From positions 39,484,854 to 39,548,853 of the forward strand of contig NC_134953.1 in assembly GCF_965638725.1 (NCBI RefSeq): DNA of 64,000 nt, read 5' to 3'. The notes below the pieces were generated by a model. That model worked only from the letters and a program-made list of their open reading frames with translations. It did not search any database and was not told the DNA's origin. Shown here in pieces: positions 37,401 to 64,000 of this stretch (position 1 is the first letter of the stretch; each line of letters starts with the position of its first letter). The DNA comes from Aptenodytes patagonicus (taxonomy: Eukaryota > Chordata > Aves > Sphenisciformes > Spheniscidae). The position numbers and the translations under genes were made by a program.

Positions 37401-40400
37401 TTCCCACTGCAGCCTGGGTGCTGCAAATTAATATCTGCTTAGCTATTAGGTATGCCAGCTAAATTCCTTGTGGTGCCATACTCTAAAAAGGATCAGCAGA
37501 ATCATTTGGATTAAAAACTTCCTCTAAGCAGGGGTCTTTCAAACCAAATTAATTTCACTTTTGCCAACTAGGGCAATGTCACACCAGCAGTTTAATTCAC
37601 AGACATGAACAAGCAATAAGTAACCCCTTCAACTTATTTTGCCACTGGACAAACCACAATATTGTACCTTTACAGATGGTTCTGTCTCTAAGGACTTATA
37701 TATAAACAAGCTAAAAGGGAACAGGGAAGATAATCTGTATGAATAAGTCAATAAAGGACACTAACTGATGCACCTCTATGCAGCCCAAATTCAACACGTC
37801 AGCAGCTACACAGATAGCAAAGGGGCAGAATCCAGAGAAAGGAAGGAAAAAAGGCTACTTCAAACAGCCACGACCTTGTAGGGGCCACTGAAGTAACAGA
37901 TACAAGGCCTTTGTGAAAAGCTGTTTCTGGATGTCTTCCCAACAAAAGAAAGTGTTGCTGGTTCAAATGTCTTTTATTACCTATCATTTCTCAGGCAGCT
38001 TTAGGAATAGGAAGAAAAAAGCATAGAGAAGCTACCTCTAAGCACAAAGACATGTGCTAGTTCTGGTCTTCAAGCACAGGAAAGCCACTAAAATAGCTGC
38101 TAACACCAGCAATTATTTTAGTCCATGGGGTTTTTGGGGTTTTGTTTTGGGTTTATGGTGTGTTTGGTTTTTTGTTTTTTTTTTATTCTGAGCGTCGCTT
38201 TTGTATCTCTAAACATGCTTCAACTCTGCTCTGTATACTAGACAAATAGACTTCAGGTTCCTTGAGAGAAAAGAAACTTGAACTTCAGAATACTTACTCT
38301 TTTTGCCCTAAACGATCTTCTTTTTGCCAGTCGTTTGCTCCTTTCTTCTTTCAAAGCCGCAGCCTGGGCTGGAGTTAGCTGTGCTTTATATGCGGCCAAC
38401 CGCTCTTTGTATCTTTGCCAGTCTGTCTTTCTAGCTTCCTCATAAACCTACAACACAAACAATCACCACTCTTAAACAGATGCTTTCAGTCAGAAGCACT
38501 TGACCGTTAAACAAGCTAATACTTCTAACCTACTAACAAAAAAAATTAGACTAACCTGGAACATAAGGTTTTTAAAGTAAAGTAACAATTTCAGATCTGT
38601 CTGATTAGCAGAATGGATTCAGAAGAACTCAGATTCAAAACCTGGGCTCTTCCCATGAATTATCTTAGTTAATCTGATAACATTGGATGAATCTTCAGGT
38701 GCAGCTCAAAGCAGTAACAATCTTCCATACAAGGAGGAAAAGCTGAAGCTTGGTTGAAGTGATTACTCTTAAAGTGCGTATACCCACTGCAGCACACAAG
38801 TGCTCCAGTCGCCAAACACGTTCCCCCACTGGCTGATACCAGCTACAGAAGCTTCATAAAATCATGGCCTTGGTACCAGGGCACCAAGAAGAGCTGAGCC
38901 AGGCTACCGAGCATCCAGGTAGACCTGAAAAATCACCATCCCGTTCTCCATTTCAGACATACAAATGGAAGGGCATACTTTATACTAAGGCACACAGAGC
39001 GAGAAGTCCAGAAGGGATATAAGAGCACTTCAATTCTATTGAACAAAGATATTACTTTAGCTAGAAAACTGCAATTAGTTCCTAACTGGATCTAATTGCT
39101 AACTGCAATCAAGGAAGGACAATCATTACTTTGCTATAAATGGCACTTACATTCAGCAATGATTAGCAATTCATAGAGTTGTTTTACATTATCCCTTGAA
39201 ACTGCCACTCTTAAAGAAACTTTGCTACCTATGACAAAAAGTAAGTTAACTAGATGAAACTTAAAGAAAGTTACCTGTAAGTTAGGTCTCTGGTTACTAT
39301 CTAATCAGCAGAAAAAAAAAGTTGGTCCTTTCATCAAAATTAACTGAGGTTTCACCTAACTTATGCATATGAAAGCGGAACAACTTTACAATACTTATGT
39401 TATTATACAGGTAATGCATACACATACACAATTACCATTCAAAAAGAAATGAGATATTGGTTCCCAGCCCTACGGCCACACAGAGTGAGAGCTAGTCATT
39501 TCTCTGGCAACAGATTAAAAATACTAAAACCAAGGTCACGAGTAGAAGTATCAAAGTATCTTCCCCTGAGTACTTCAAAGCTCTCAGTTCTCTTCAGAAT
39601 TGTTTTTATGTCTGAACCTTTGTACGCAAGTGCTTTTTTATTGTTGTTTAAAAATAAACAAAAAAAAAACCACCCCACCACACAAAACAAAAAAATCCAC
39701 GGAGGACACCAAACCAAGTAAAACAACCATGAAGGCTCTTATTATAGAGTTCAAAGTACACAGGGCAAAGATACAAACTTACCTGCTTCTGTGATGCTGG
39801 TAACTCCTTCCAAGTATCTGCTATTTTTTTAACCAGCTCCATGTTGTTCATTTCTGTACATTAAAATTAGAAAGCAAGAAAATAAAGACGAATATTATAT
39901 CTTTAGTAAGCTGCTTCGTTTTTTCCCAAGGAAAGCTGTCACTAGTATCTTTTTCCTGTACAAATATATTTTCCTCCTTTCATAAAGGAGGAAACTAACC
40001 AACTTACTGGGGCAGTTAAAGGGAACTGTAATATTTTGGGCGGAAGAGCTCCCACTCTTGGTTCAAACTCGAATGAAACATGCAGTTATAAACTGAAGCA
40101 CCATTTCAAGACAGATAGCTATTACCACTCCACAACAGTTTCTTTTTTTTTCTTTTTTCTTCTTTTGAGCCGGATCCTTTTCTGTACAATGCAAGATGGT
40201 CTGAACTTGGGAGGGGGGCCAGGGAAGAAACCAAAAGTAAACTTTCCAGTTCTCAGTTTTTGGCAAAAAGAGTCTGCTGGATTCTTCAAAGCAAGTATAA
40301 TGTGACCTTATCCACCTGATATAGCAGACATGTTTGATCTTTATTTTAATAAAGTCCTTTATTTACAATATTATTCAACAGAAGTAAGGTTAAAGAAAAA

Positions 40401-42173
40401 GTAATTTCCTTCTCCCACAAACAAAATTACAGACAGCAGCTTGAATTTGCTTTGGTTTTTGGCTGACTGCCTTTGGCTCTGGCCCTTGCACTATGGTCAT
40501 TTGATGAGGTATCCAGCCAGACCTGAATTTGTGAAGAGGAAAAGAAAACCCCAAATAAAAATACCAAGGGTGTTGGAAAGAGGATGTAACTTTTCTTTTG
40601 TTGAAAAACCCTTTCCAGGCTTTCCCTCTGTTTCACACTAAAAGGAAAAACAGATCCTCCTCTCTCCCACCTCAAATGTAAAGTTCAGCCATCTCAACAG
40701 CAGAAAAGCAGAACTAAGCTCTTATCAGTAACCTGACTTCCAGAATTCTGGAAAAACAAGACAGATGGAGAGTTTTTAGTCCAAGTACACCAAGCTTAAA
40801 ACCTTTGAAAATACGATGCTTTGCCAGTGATTCTTTTATCAGAATTAATTAATAAAAAAAATTATCAGGTTATTTTTGAATATTACCTCTATTGGAACAA
40901 GAAAGCCCAAAATTCTCAATTTGCATATGAGATACAGTACATTTATTTGCAGATTATTTGAATTTTGGAAAGACGTGGAAAACACTGGTGTGGCACATAA
41001 CTACAATAAGCTCTGCAAGTTCAGTGTCTCAACCTTTCAGACTGTTGAACTCTTGAACTACCAAGCAAAACAGGGTATCAAATGGTTTTCCCTGCTTAAA
41101 TTTACCTCATGACTTGCCCAATATGACCACAGCTCTTTAAACATTTTAACATTCATTTCAACAGTATCTTCAAAATCAGCGCAGCTTTCCATTTTGCTGC
41201 TCTCTGACAAGAATAGTGACTGCATTGCCTATAAATGAAGATTTTGATAATAAATTAAACATACTCACAGAAAACCATTTTCCTCTAAATACGTTTACTT
41301 TTTCTCCCATATACATTGAGGCAATCTACTAAGCATCAAAATAAAATCATATACAGCTCATTGTATCAGCAATAGTGTACTTCAAATACATAGATTCAAA
41401 AATAACTGAAAAACACAAATCACTGTTAACACGTATTGCCCAAGTGAGCTCCTTCTTCAAACATTTTTAAAGTTACACACAAACGTTCGCTTTTTCGAGT
41501 TAAGTATAGAAGAATAAACTAATACATGCACAGGCAGTAAGTATGGCAATACTGAATTTACTTGTGGTATGCTACAGATAAAGAGAGGGTTCTGGTCCCC
41601 TGACATCAAGGTAATGTACTTCAGTTACTTCATGACGTTTAGTTTTGCAAAGCAATACTTTGCTCCAGTTTTCTTTTTGAATCACACGTTCTGGAGGGAA
41701 ACGGCAGCTTTACAACAAAACCTCTGGCACACTTGACACGTTAAGACCTTGGATCTCTAAAAGCAAAACAAAGCCAATCGTGAGTCCCCTCGCACCTAAT
41801 TCCCTCCAGACCTCATACCTGGATTGTTTTGCCTAAAAGCAGAACGATTTTCTTTCAGGAAACGGAAATAGGCCGTCAGAGGCCGCTTCGGGCGCTCATC
41901 CGAGCTGATCCCCCTGGAGAGGCACTTCGCCGCCGAGCCGCCGACGCCGCAGCCCCTGCACACAACGGCACCGCCAGTTACCGCCACAGCGCCCGCCGCG
42001 CCGCAGCGCCTCACGGGACGCCCGGCGTACGCGCGAGGGAGGCCGAACGCCCCAGCCCGCCGAGGAGGCGCACCCCCCGTCCCGGAGCCCCCGTCCCGCC
42101 CGCACCTGAGGAGCCGCCGCGCGCCGGTGATGAGGGCCGCGGCCCGGCCCAGCAGGGCCAGCGCCGCCGCCAT
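34404..42173 (-). CDS. TFAM: TFAM, mitochondrial transcription factor A, complete
   Basis: Seven exons, 42106-42173, 41819-41955, 39783-39853, 38298-38447, 36744-36839, 35638-35694 and 34404-34622, give 265 residues (human 246). The N-terminus is hydrophobic and Arg-rich with no acidic residue in the first 41, as expected of a mitochondrial presequence. HMG box 1 spans about 44-112 ([36 protein letters not shown]). A Lys/Arg-rich linker follows, then HMG box 2 at about 146-216 ([39 protein letters not shown]). The tail after GREDLIRS is longer than in human and very Lys-rich. TFAM packages mtDNA and bends promoter DNA for POLRMT. Intron 1 is only 150 nt and GC-rich. The start is the first ATG of exon 1; a GTG five codons upstream in frame was not used. 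Exons of another small frame lie in intron 2. Confidence 0.95.
40340..40363 (-). terminator. Pair of AATAAA poly(A) signals inside TFAM intron 2
   Basis: Minus-strand AATAAA at 40358-40363 and again at 40340-40345, 64 and 82 nt beyond the stop of the nested small ORF. They could also cause premature cleavage of TFAM pre-mRNA. Confidence 0.5.
40427..41228 (-). CDS. Unassigned two-exon small ORF nested in TFAM intron 2
   Basis: Exon A, 41106-41228, is preceded by a pyrimidine-poor TTTATAG acceptor and ends CATGAG before GTAAAT. Its ATG is at 41225-41223. Exon B starts at 40522 after TTCACAAATTCAG and reads to a stop at 40427. Joined in phase 0 they give 71 residues, starting [15 protein letters not shown] and ending TKANSSCCL. 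Trp-rich WSYWASHE spans the end of exon A; exon B is basic and Ser-rich. Two minus-strand AATAAA hexamers follow within 90 nt of the stop (40358-40363, 40340-40345), so exon B has the layout of a genuine terminal exon. In the TFAM frame exon A soon hits a stop, so this is not a simple TFAM extension. It may be a separate gene, an alternative TFAM-promoter transcript, or chance. I do not recognise the family. Confidence 0.35.
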
Positions 42174-42440
42174 GCCTCCGCCCGCCACGCCTGCGCGCGC
42201 AAGGGTCGCGCGGCCGCCGCACGGCTCCCTGGGAGGGCGGCCGCCGCGCGCAGGCCTCCCCGCGGCGAGGCGGGGGGATTGGCTGCCGCGGCAGTGACGC
42301 GCGCGAGGGGCGGGACGAGGGCGGAGGCCCCGCCCCCTCCGCGGGTGAGGCCGGGACCAAGGTGACCCCGCGGCCGCCCCGCCCCCGCCCCCCCGCGGGG
42401 TGAAACACCCCGGCCCCGGCGCCGCGCAGTAGCGGCCGTC
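41880..42440. promoter_or_regulatory. TFAM: CpG island promoter of TFAM
   Basis: CpG-rich DNA covers TFAM exons 1-2, intron 1 and about 270 bp upstream. Imperfect NRF1-like blocks (TGCGCGCGCA near 42191, GCGTACGCGC near 42026) are visible; mammalian TFAM is a classic NRF1/NRF2 target. Long ORFs on both strands here are composition shadows. Confidence 0.75.
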
Positions 42441-42449
42441 GCGGGCGCA

Positions 42450-44375
42450 CCCCTCGTTTACACGGGTCAGGAGCCTCTTTCTCGAGTTTTCTTCACGTTT
42501 ATTACCCTTCAGGCCTCGGGTAGCATATGCCGGCGGAAAACAATACAGAGATCAGAAACTAATTAAGCAGAAGTTGATGAGCTGCGGCCAAAACGCAAGA
42601 GCACAGTTTCACCCATCTCCTGGTAACGGCAAGCGGCCAAAGGCAGCGCAAGCGTCGTATCCGCCTGCCCGAAACGGGAGGCAGGGCAGCGCTGAGCGGG
42701 GCTGAAGGGGGGAGGAGGAAATAGGGGGGTGATGCACGTATTCTCCATCACAGCCAGCAACACAGGGTAGGGTAACGTTTCACCTGTGTTCTCCCCCCCC
42801 CCCCCCCCCCCCCAAAATAGCACATACTTTAAAAAGTGGTAACAGAGGAACTCTAGCTGAGTAGTACCAGAGATGTTTTATCTCCACAGATGAAATCTGA
42901 CCAACTTTTTGAAAGAATGAAGTCTAAGTAATGTATTTTGTTTCCCATAGGAGAAGCATGAGAAGCAAAGAGTTGCTTTCATGCCTCTAAAACAGCATGT
43001 GCATAAGACAGGATTATTTTTTTTAGTATGTAAGTGTGCTGTAAGCACAAAGCCTTCCTCAGTTTTGTTGGTCTTTGGTTTTTCGATCATCCTGCTGGTC
43101 TTGCGCTGTGATGGAAAGTCATTCTTGCATGTATGGCACACAGCAGAAAAATTACCAGTTGAAGTACAAGTGTTTTCAAACCATCCCCGATACAAATCGG
43201 TAAACCAAAAGAAAGTGAGTATTCCGAGAGGCAAGTCAAACTTCCACTCTCACACAGTTCAATACAGATACTGAAAACATTTAGGTAACTTCTAGTACAA
43301 AGGTATTACTACCGATCTAGGAAAAATAAAAGCTCTGGGGACACATTCTGACCGTCAAAGTTTTCTACCACCATTTTAGCAGTAAGTATAAACAATAGCT
43401 TTGCCCTCCTAGCTACATTGCCCTAGTTCAAGTCTAACGAAGCACTCATTTTAATAACAAAACCCCCCACATTTATTCACCTTACAATCTGAAGTGAACA
43501 AGGATATTTTTAAGGTCAATAGAGCCACTTCCCATCAAGCTTTTGTTTCAAAAAGTCATCACTACCATCATAGATAAAACTGTAGCACAGAAGTGACTTT
43601 TTCCTATACGTGGCCAACTTATGCCATTTGGGTCAGTAAGTCAGCAAGCATAAAGATAAGAGTATTCCACTGGTAGGAATAAAAGCTCCTACTGTGCACA
43701 CTTCTTGCCCACAACCCAAATTCCAGTTTGGCATTCATTACAGCAAAAAACCCAAATATTTGTCATCTTAAAAATTTATTTTATGATGACAAATTTCCCA
43801 ACTGCAAGTCACTTTTCTTTCCTGTGCAAGATACAGAGAAAAACAATAGTCATGCATTTTTATTTTCAGATACCCAAGAAGAATGTACGGTAGGAAATAA
43901 AAATTCTTCTGCTTTTAATCTACTTTAAAAGAAAAGACTGCCCCTCTCCAGCACTACTGGTTTTCCACATGCATAGTCTGAAGCAACTGAAGTGCCAGTT
44001 AATGGAAAAGTTATCTTCAAGCGTGAGAAGTTTACTGTAACATTCCGATATTGCAAATACACCACCTTAACTGAAGTGTTTGATGTTCAAACACTTGTGG
44101 TTATTTCCTCCATAAATGAATATAGATGTAACATGTCATTAAACTAGTTGAAATCCTATATAAAACAATGGGCATAGCATGCTAAATAAGTTAGGCTAAA
44201 GCTAGCATAAAAATTGCAACAGTTCTAAGCAGTACACGATGCATGGCTTTATTTTCCCTTTTGTCTACAAGACACATGCACACTTAATATTTTGATTCGC
44301 TAATGTTAGAACAAGCACTTTAAGGATATGCATGATTTAAAAAAAAAAAGCCAAGACAAGTAGTAGAAAATGCAT
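42450..44375. other. Intergenic region between TFAM and UBE2D1
   Basis: This region holds a 21-base C run (42793-42813), and otherwise AT-rich sequence. A minus-strand ORF (about 42878-43234) contains a CxxC piece but lacks a convincing splice acceptor or a good initiating ATG at its start. I see no gene here. Confidence 0.5.
42793..42813. repeat. Uninterrupted C21 tract upstream of TFAM
   Basis: Twenty-one consecutive C on the plus strand (G21 on the minus strand), about 620 bp upstream of the TFAM start codon. Such a tract can form a G-quadruplex or triplex, and is error-prone in sequencing, so its length should be treated with caution. Confidence 0.9.
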
Positions 44376-44381
44376 TTTATT
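44376..44381 (-). terminator. UBE2D1: Candidate poly(A) signal of UBE2D1
   Basis: Minus-strand AATAAA about 825 nt past the UBE2D1 stop codon. The 44382-45204 stretch would be the 3' untranslated region. Confidence 0.5.
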
Positions 44382-45204
44382 TATATGGAAAAGGCTACAT
44401 TTAGATTTGTAAAAGGTCTGTGATAGTGTTATGTTGCCCACATGTCAAAAATCATTTGTGAATAGCAACAAAACGGTTACACATCTTTCTACATAGCAGT
44501 GCAATTAGTTCACATTGCAATAAAATTAAGTCAAGTATATGCAACAGAATCAAAACCAAGTGTTTCTCCATAATCAGCATACAAAGAATTACAGTGCAAA
44601 GATCATTTTAGGTTTTAAGAAATCTGCAGTCAGTCTTTAGAATATCCTAACGGGTGGGATACTCCAGTTATTTTCATTACTAGCAGTTGTGCCTTGTCAA
44701 TACTGTGCACAAGCAAGTAAGTCTAAAATGAAATGACTTACATGGTAAATAAAATATTTAGTCTATATAGTAAAAAAATACAAATTATATAAGTGAACTA
44801 ACAAAATGAAATTTGAGCACACTTATGAAATGGTCAACATACTTTGACACACATACAGTATTCATCACACAAAACCAGCTACTTTTTCCAGCAAAAATAA
44901 TTTGGTTGCTTTACAACTGCATAATGGATCTTGTAGTCTGAAGATGCAGATGTCCAACTCTTAAAAACCATAATAAATGTCTTCTGCAAAGCATACAAAG
45001 AGGATAAATATTCTTATCACAGTCATAAGGTTATTTTTGGAAGTTTGTTCTCCCTTGCTCCAGAAACACACTTACATGGGTGAAAAAAATTCAAGGGGCA
45101 TCATGATACATGGAAGCAGTAAACTGTGCTCCATTTCCTTCTAATTTTGAAAAAAACCCTAGAATTTACAGTACTCTGTGGTATATGAAAAAGTCTTCAC
45201 AAGT

Positions 45205-62663
<17,459 letters not shown>

Positions 62664-62950
62664 GGGAGCGCGGGGCGGGCGGCGGTGGCGGGGAGCGCGG
62701 CCGGGGGGGCGGAGCGGGCGGGTAACGGCATCCGCGCGCACCGCGGTAGGCGGGGGGAGAAGGGGGCGCGGGGGGGAGGCGGGGCGCGCGCTCGCCGGGC
62801 CCTTTGTGTCCGCCTGCGCCTGCGCAGCCCCCGGCCGCTCGCGGGGCGCGCCGGGAAGTGCAGTCCGTGGGGAGAGCGGCGGCGCTGCTGCCTCCTGGCG
62901 GCCGGCGGTGCGCACCCCGCCCCAGGGCCGGGAGGGGCCGCGTCTGTGAC

Positions 62951-63640
62951 ACGTCCTAAATACCGTCTTTCTTTATAGCGGCACTTTGTGAGTGGGCTTT
63001 GTTTTGATCTTGTCCTCTCCCTCCCCCTAGGAATCCTGTGGATGACTGGGAAACTGAAGTACTATTAGGCTGTTTGCCTTCAAAGAACAGGTGTTTGAAG
63101 GTCACGTCCTTCGCAGGCAGGCTGAGACATGAAGAGGAGGAATCTAACTGCGTGGAGCTTCAGAGTTACAGCACCTGCACCTGCGTATCAGTAAAAGCCA
63201 GATGTCACATTCACAACGCTGCACGAAAGGAACGGGAGAGGTGTGCTCATTGAAAAGGCCGTTGACCAGGTCCCAGCCTAGCAAATCCTTAATCAGGTAT
63301 AGGACTCTGATAATACTTTTTTTAAGTAAAGACTAGCAATTCTTATGTCAATACCTGAGTTTGTGAGGTTTAAGGCAGCTATCACTCAGAAGATACCACT
63401 CTCTAGTTCATCTCTCCACAGCTACACAGGAGAGGGCTCATACAACCGTACGTTCTAAGCGGTGTGCAGAGTCCTAGTAACTCAAAGCACTCAATAAGCA
63501 CTACTAGCAGAGGATAACTGCAAGGCCACGCCAAGCCGACATCGCCTCAGGACGCACAATGACGCCCACCACCCACTTTACACTTGCAGAGGCCTCTGCA
63601 GGCCTCAGAGCCCACTTCACCCTCACTGAGGGTCTTGTGC
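62951..63640. other. Spacer between the UBE2D1 and CISD1 promoters
   Basis: About 0.7 kb without a recognised gene. A plus-strand ORF (63038-63253) follows a good pyrimidine tract and AG at about 63030, so it could be a downstream exon of a noncoding transcript fired divergently from UBE2D1; there is no protein similarity to support coding. Confidence 0.4.
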
Positions 63641-63832
63641 CGGGCGCCAGGCCAGCGACGGGGCTCCGCAAGGCGGCCGGCCGGCCGCCTGCCCGCCCGC
63701 CTCCGCGGCGCGACTCAGCACTAGCTGTGGCCACCCCCACCAGCGACGGCCCCATGCTGAGAGCCCCTTTTCTTCGCGGGGAGGCCTTTAAGAGGCGGGC
63801 CGCGCCGCTATCTTGCCTGAGGACGGTTGGTG

Positions 63833-63842
63833 GCGCATGCGC
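63833..63842. promoter_or_regulatory. NRF1-type site GCGCATGCGC in the CISD1 promoter
   Basis: An exact palindromic NRF1 core 50 bp upstream of the CISD1 start codon. NRF1 drives many nuclear genes for mitochondrial proteins, which fits CISD1; binding is inferred. Confidence 0.6.
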
Positions 63843-63891
63843 GGCGGGGCGCGGAGCTGCGCGTGCCCTCTACGCCGTCGGAGCGGGAGCG

Positions 63892-63922
63892 ATGGGGCTG
63901 GGGCAGAACTCCGCCGTGCGGG
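63892..63922 (+). CDS. CISD1: CISD1 (mitoNEET) exon 1, partial gene
   Basis: The exon encodes MGLGQNSAVR plus the first base of a Val codon and ends at G|GTAGGG. Mouse CISD1 starts MGLSSNSAVRVEWIAAVT and human MSLTSSSSVRVEWIAAVT, so both the residues and the phase-1 junction at Val fit. The rest of the gene (transmembrane anchor and CDGSH 2Fe-2S domain) would lie beyond 64000. CISD1 is a homodimeric outer-membrane iron-sulfur protein. Only ten residues are available, so the call rests on a short but distinctive match, the CpG island and the expected neighbour UBE2D1. Confidence 0.75.
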
Positions 63923-64000
63923 GTAGGGGCGCGTCTGGGGGCGGCGGGAGGGAGGCAGGCGCACGCGGGCAGGACGGGGTGGCCGCGTGCACCCCGCGTG

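Larger units (their letters stand above)
63641..64000. promoter_or_regulatory. CISD1: CpG island promoter of CISD1
   Basis: GC-rich, CpG-dense DNA around CISD1 exon 1, continuing past the window edge. It includes a perfect NRF1-type palindrome (63833-63842) and a YY1-like block near 63807-63815 (GCTATCTTG). Confidence 0.7.

Noticed and set aside
41829-42450. 178- and 184-codon ORFs around TFAM exon 1
   Set aside because: Shadows of the GC-rich TFAM promoter and first exons; no family resemblance.
42878-43234. 118-codon minus-strand ORF with a CxxC pair, considered as a zinc-binding exon
   Set aside because: No acceptor site at its start, no good ATG until late in the frame, no second metal-binding pair placed as in a known fold and no recognised homologue.

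Overview
The window reads as a vertebrate nuclear chromosome segment, most likely from a bird. Evidence: six intron-containing genes whose conceptual proteins align residue by residue with known vertebrate families, GT-AG introns throughout, five CpG-rich promoters, compact introns and almost no recognisable LINE/SINE content. The bird assignment is an inference from compactness and repeat poverty; no species is claimed. All exon joins were made by eye from reading frame, splice dinucleotides and remembered family sequences.

Layout: 1-1050 is flank beyond the 3' end of ECD. ECD (minus, 13 coding exons, 12537 down to 1712) and FAM149B1 (plus, 15 coding exons, 12688-27022) share one CpG-island promoter, with only 150 bp between their start codons. 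FAM149B1 converges on DNAJC9 (minus, 5 exons, 32929 down to 30287). TFAM (minus, 7 exons, 42173 down to 34404) follows, then UBE2D1 (minus, 7 exons, 62663 down to 45205, with an 8.5-kb first intron). CISD1 begins on the plus strand at 63892 and runs off the right edge. ECD, FAM149B1, DNAJC9, TFAM and UBE2D1 all reconstruct as complete, uninterrupted frames of 632, 607, 259, 265 and 147 residues.

Functions: ECD is a cell-cycle and splicing cofactor that works with R2TP, FAM149B1 a ciliary protein, DNAJC9 a histone-handling HSP70 co-chaperone, TFAM the mitochondrial DNA packaging and transcription factor, UBE2D1 a ubiquitin E2, and CISD1 a mitochondrial outer-membrane 2Fe-2S protein. They do not form one pathway, although TFAM and CISD1 are both nuclear genes for mitochondrial proteins. 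Perfect NRF1-type palindromes lie by the DNAJC9 and CISD1 starts.

Most interesting items: a previously unassigned two-exon, 71-codon reading frame with its own poly(A) signals nested in TFAM intron 2; a cassette-like basic exon in FAM149B1; the joining of two blocks that are apart in human (ECD/FAM149B1/DNAJC9 and TFAM/UBE2D1/CISD1), with CISD1 head-to-head with UBE2D1; an exact 86-bp tandem duplication in ECD intron 3; and a cluster of inverted repeats with a tRNA T-arm-like piece in UBE2D1 intron 3. I saw no retroviral or other virus-derived element, no CRISPR array, no rRNA and no intact tRNA.
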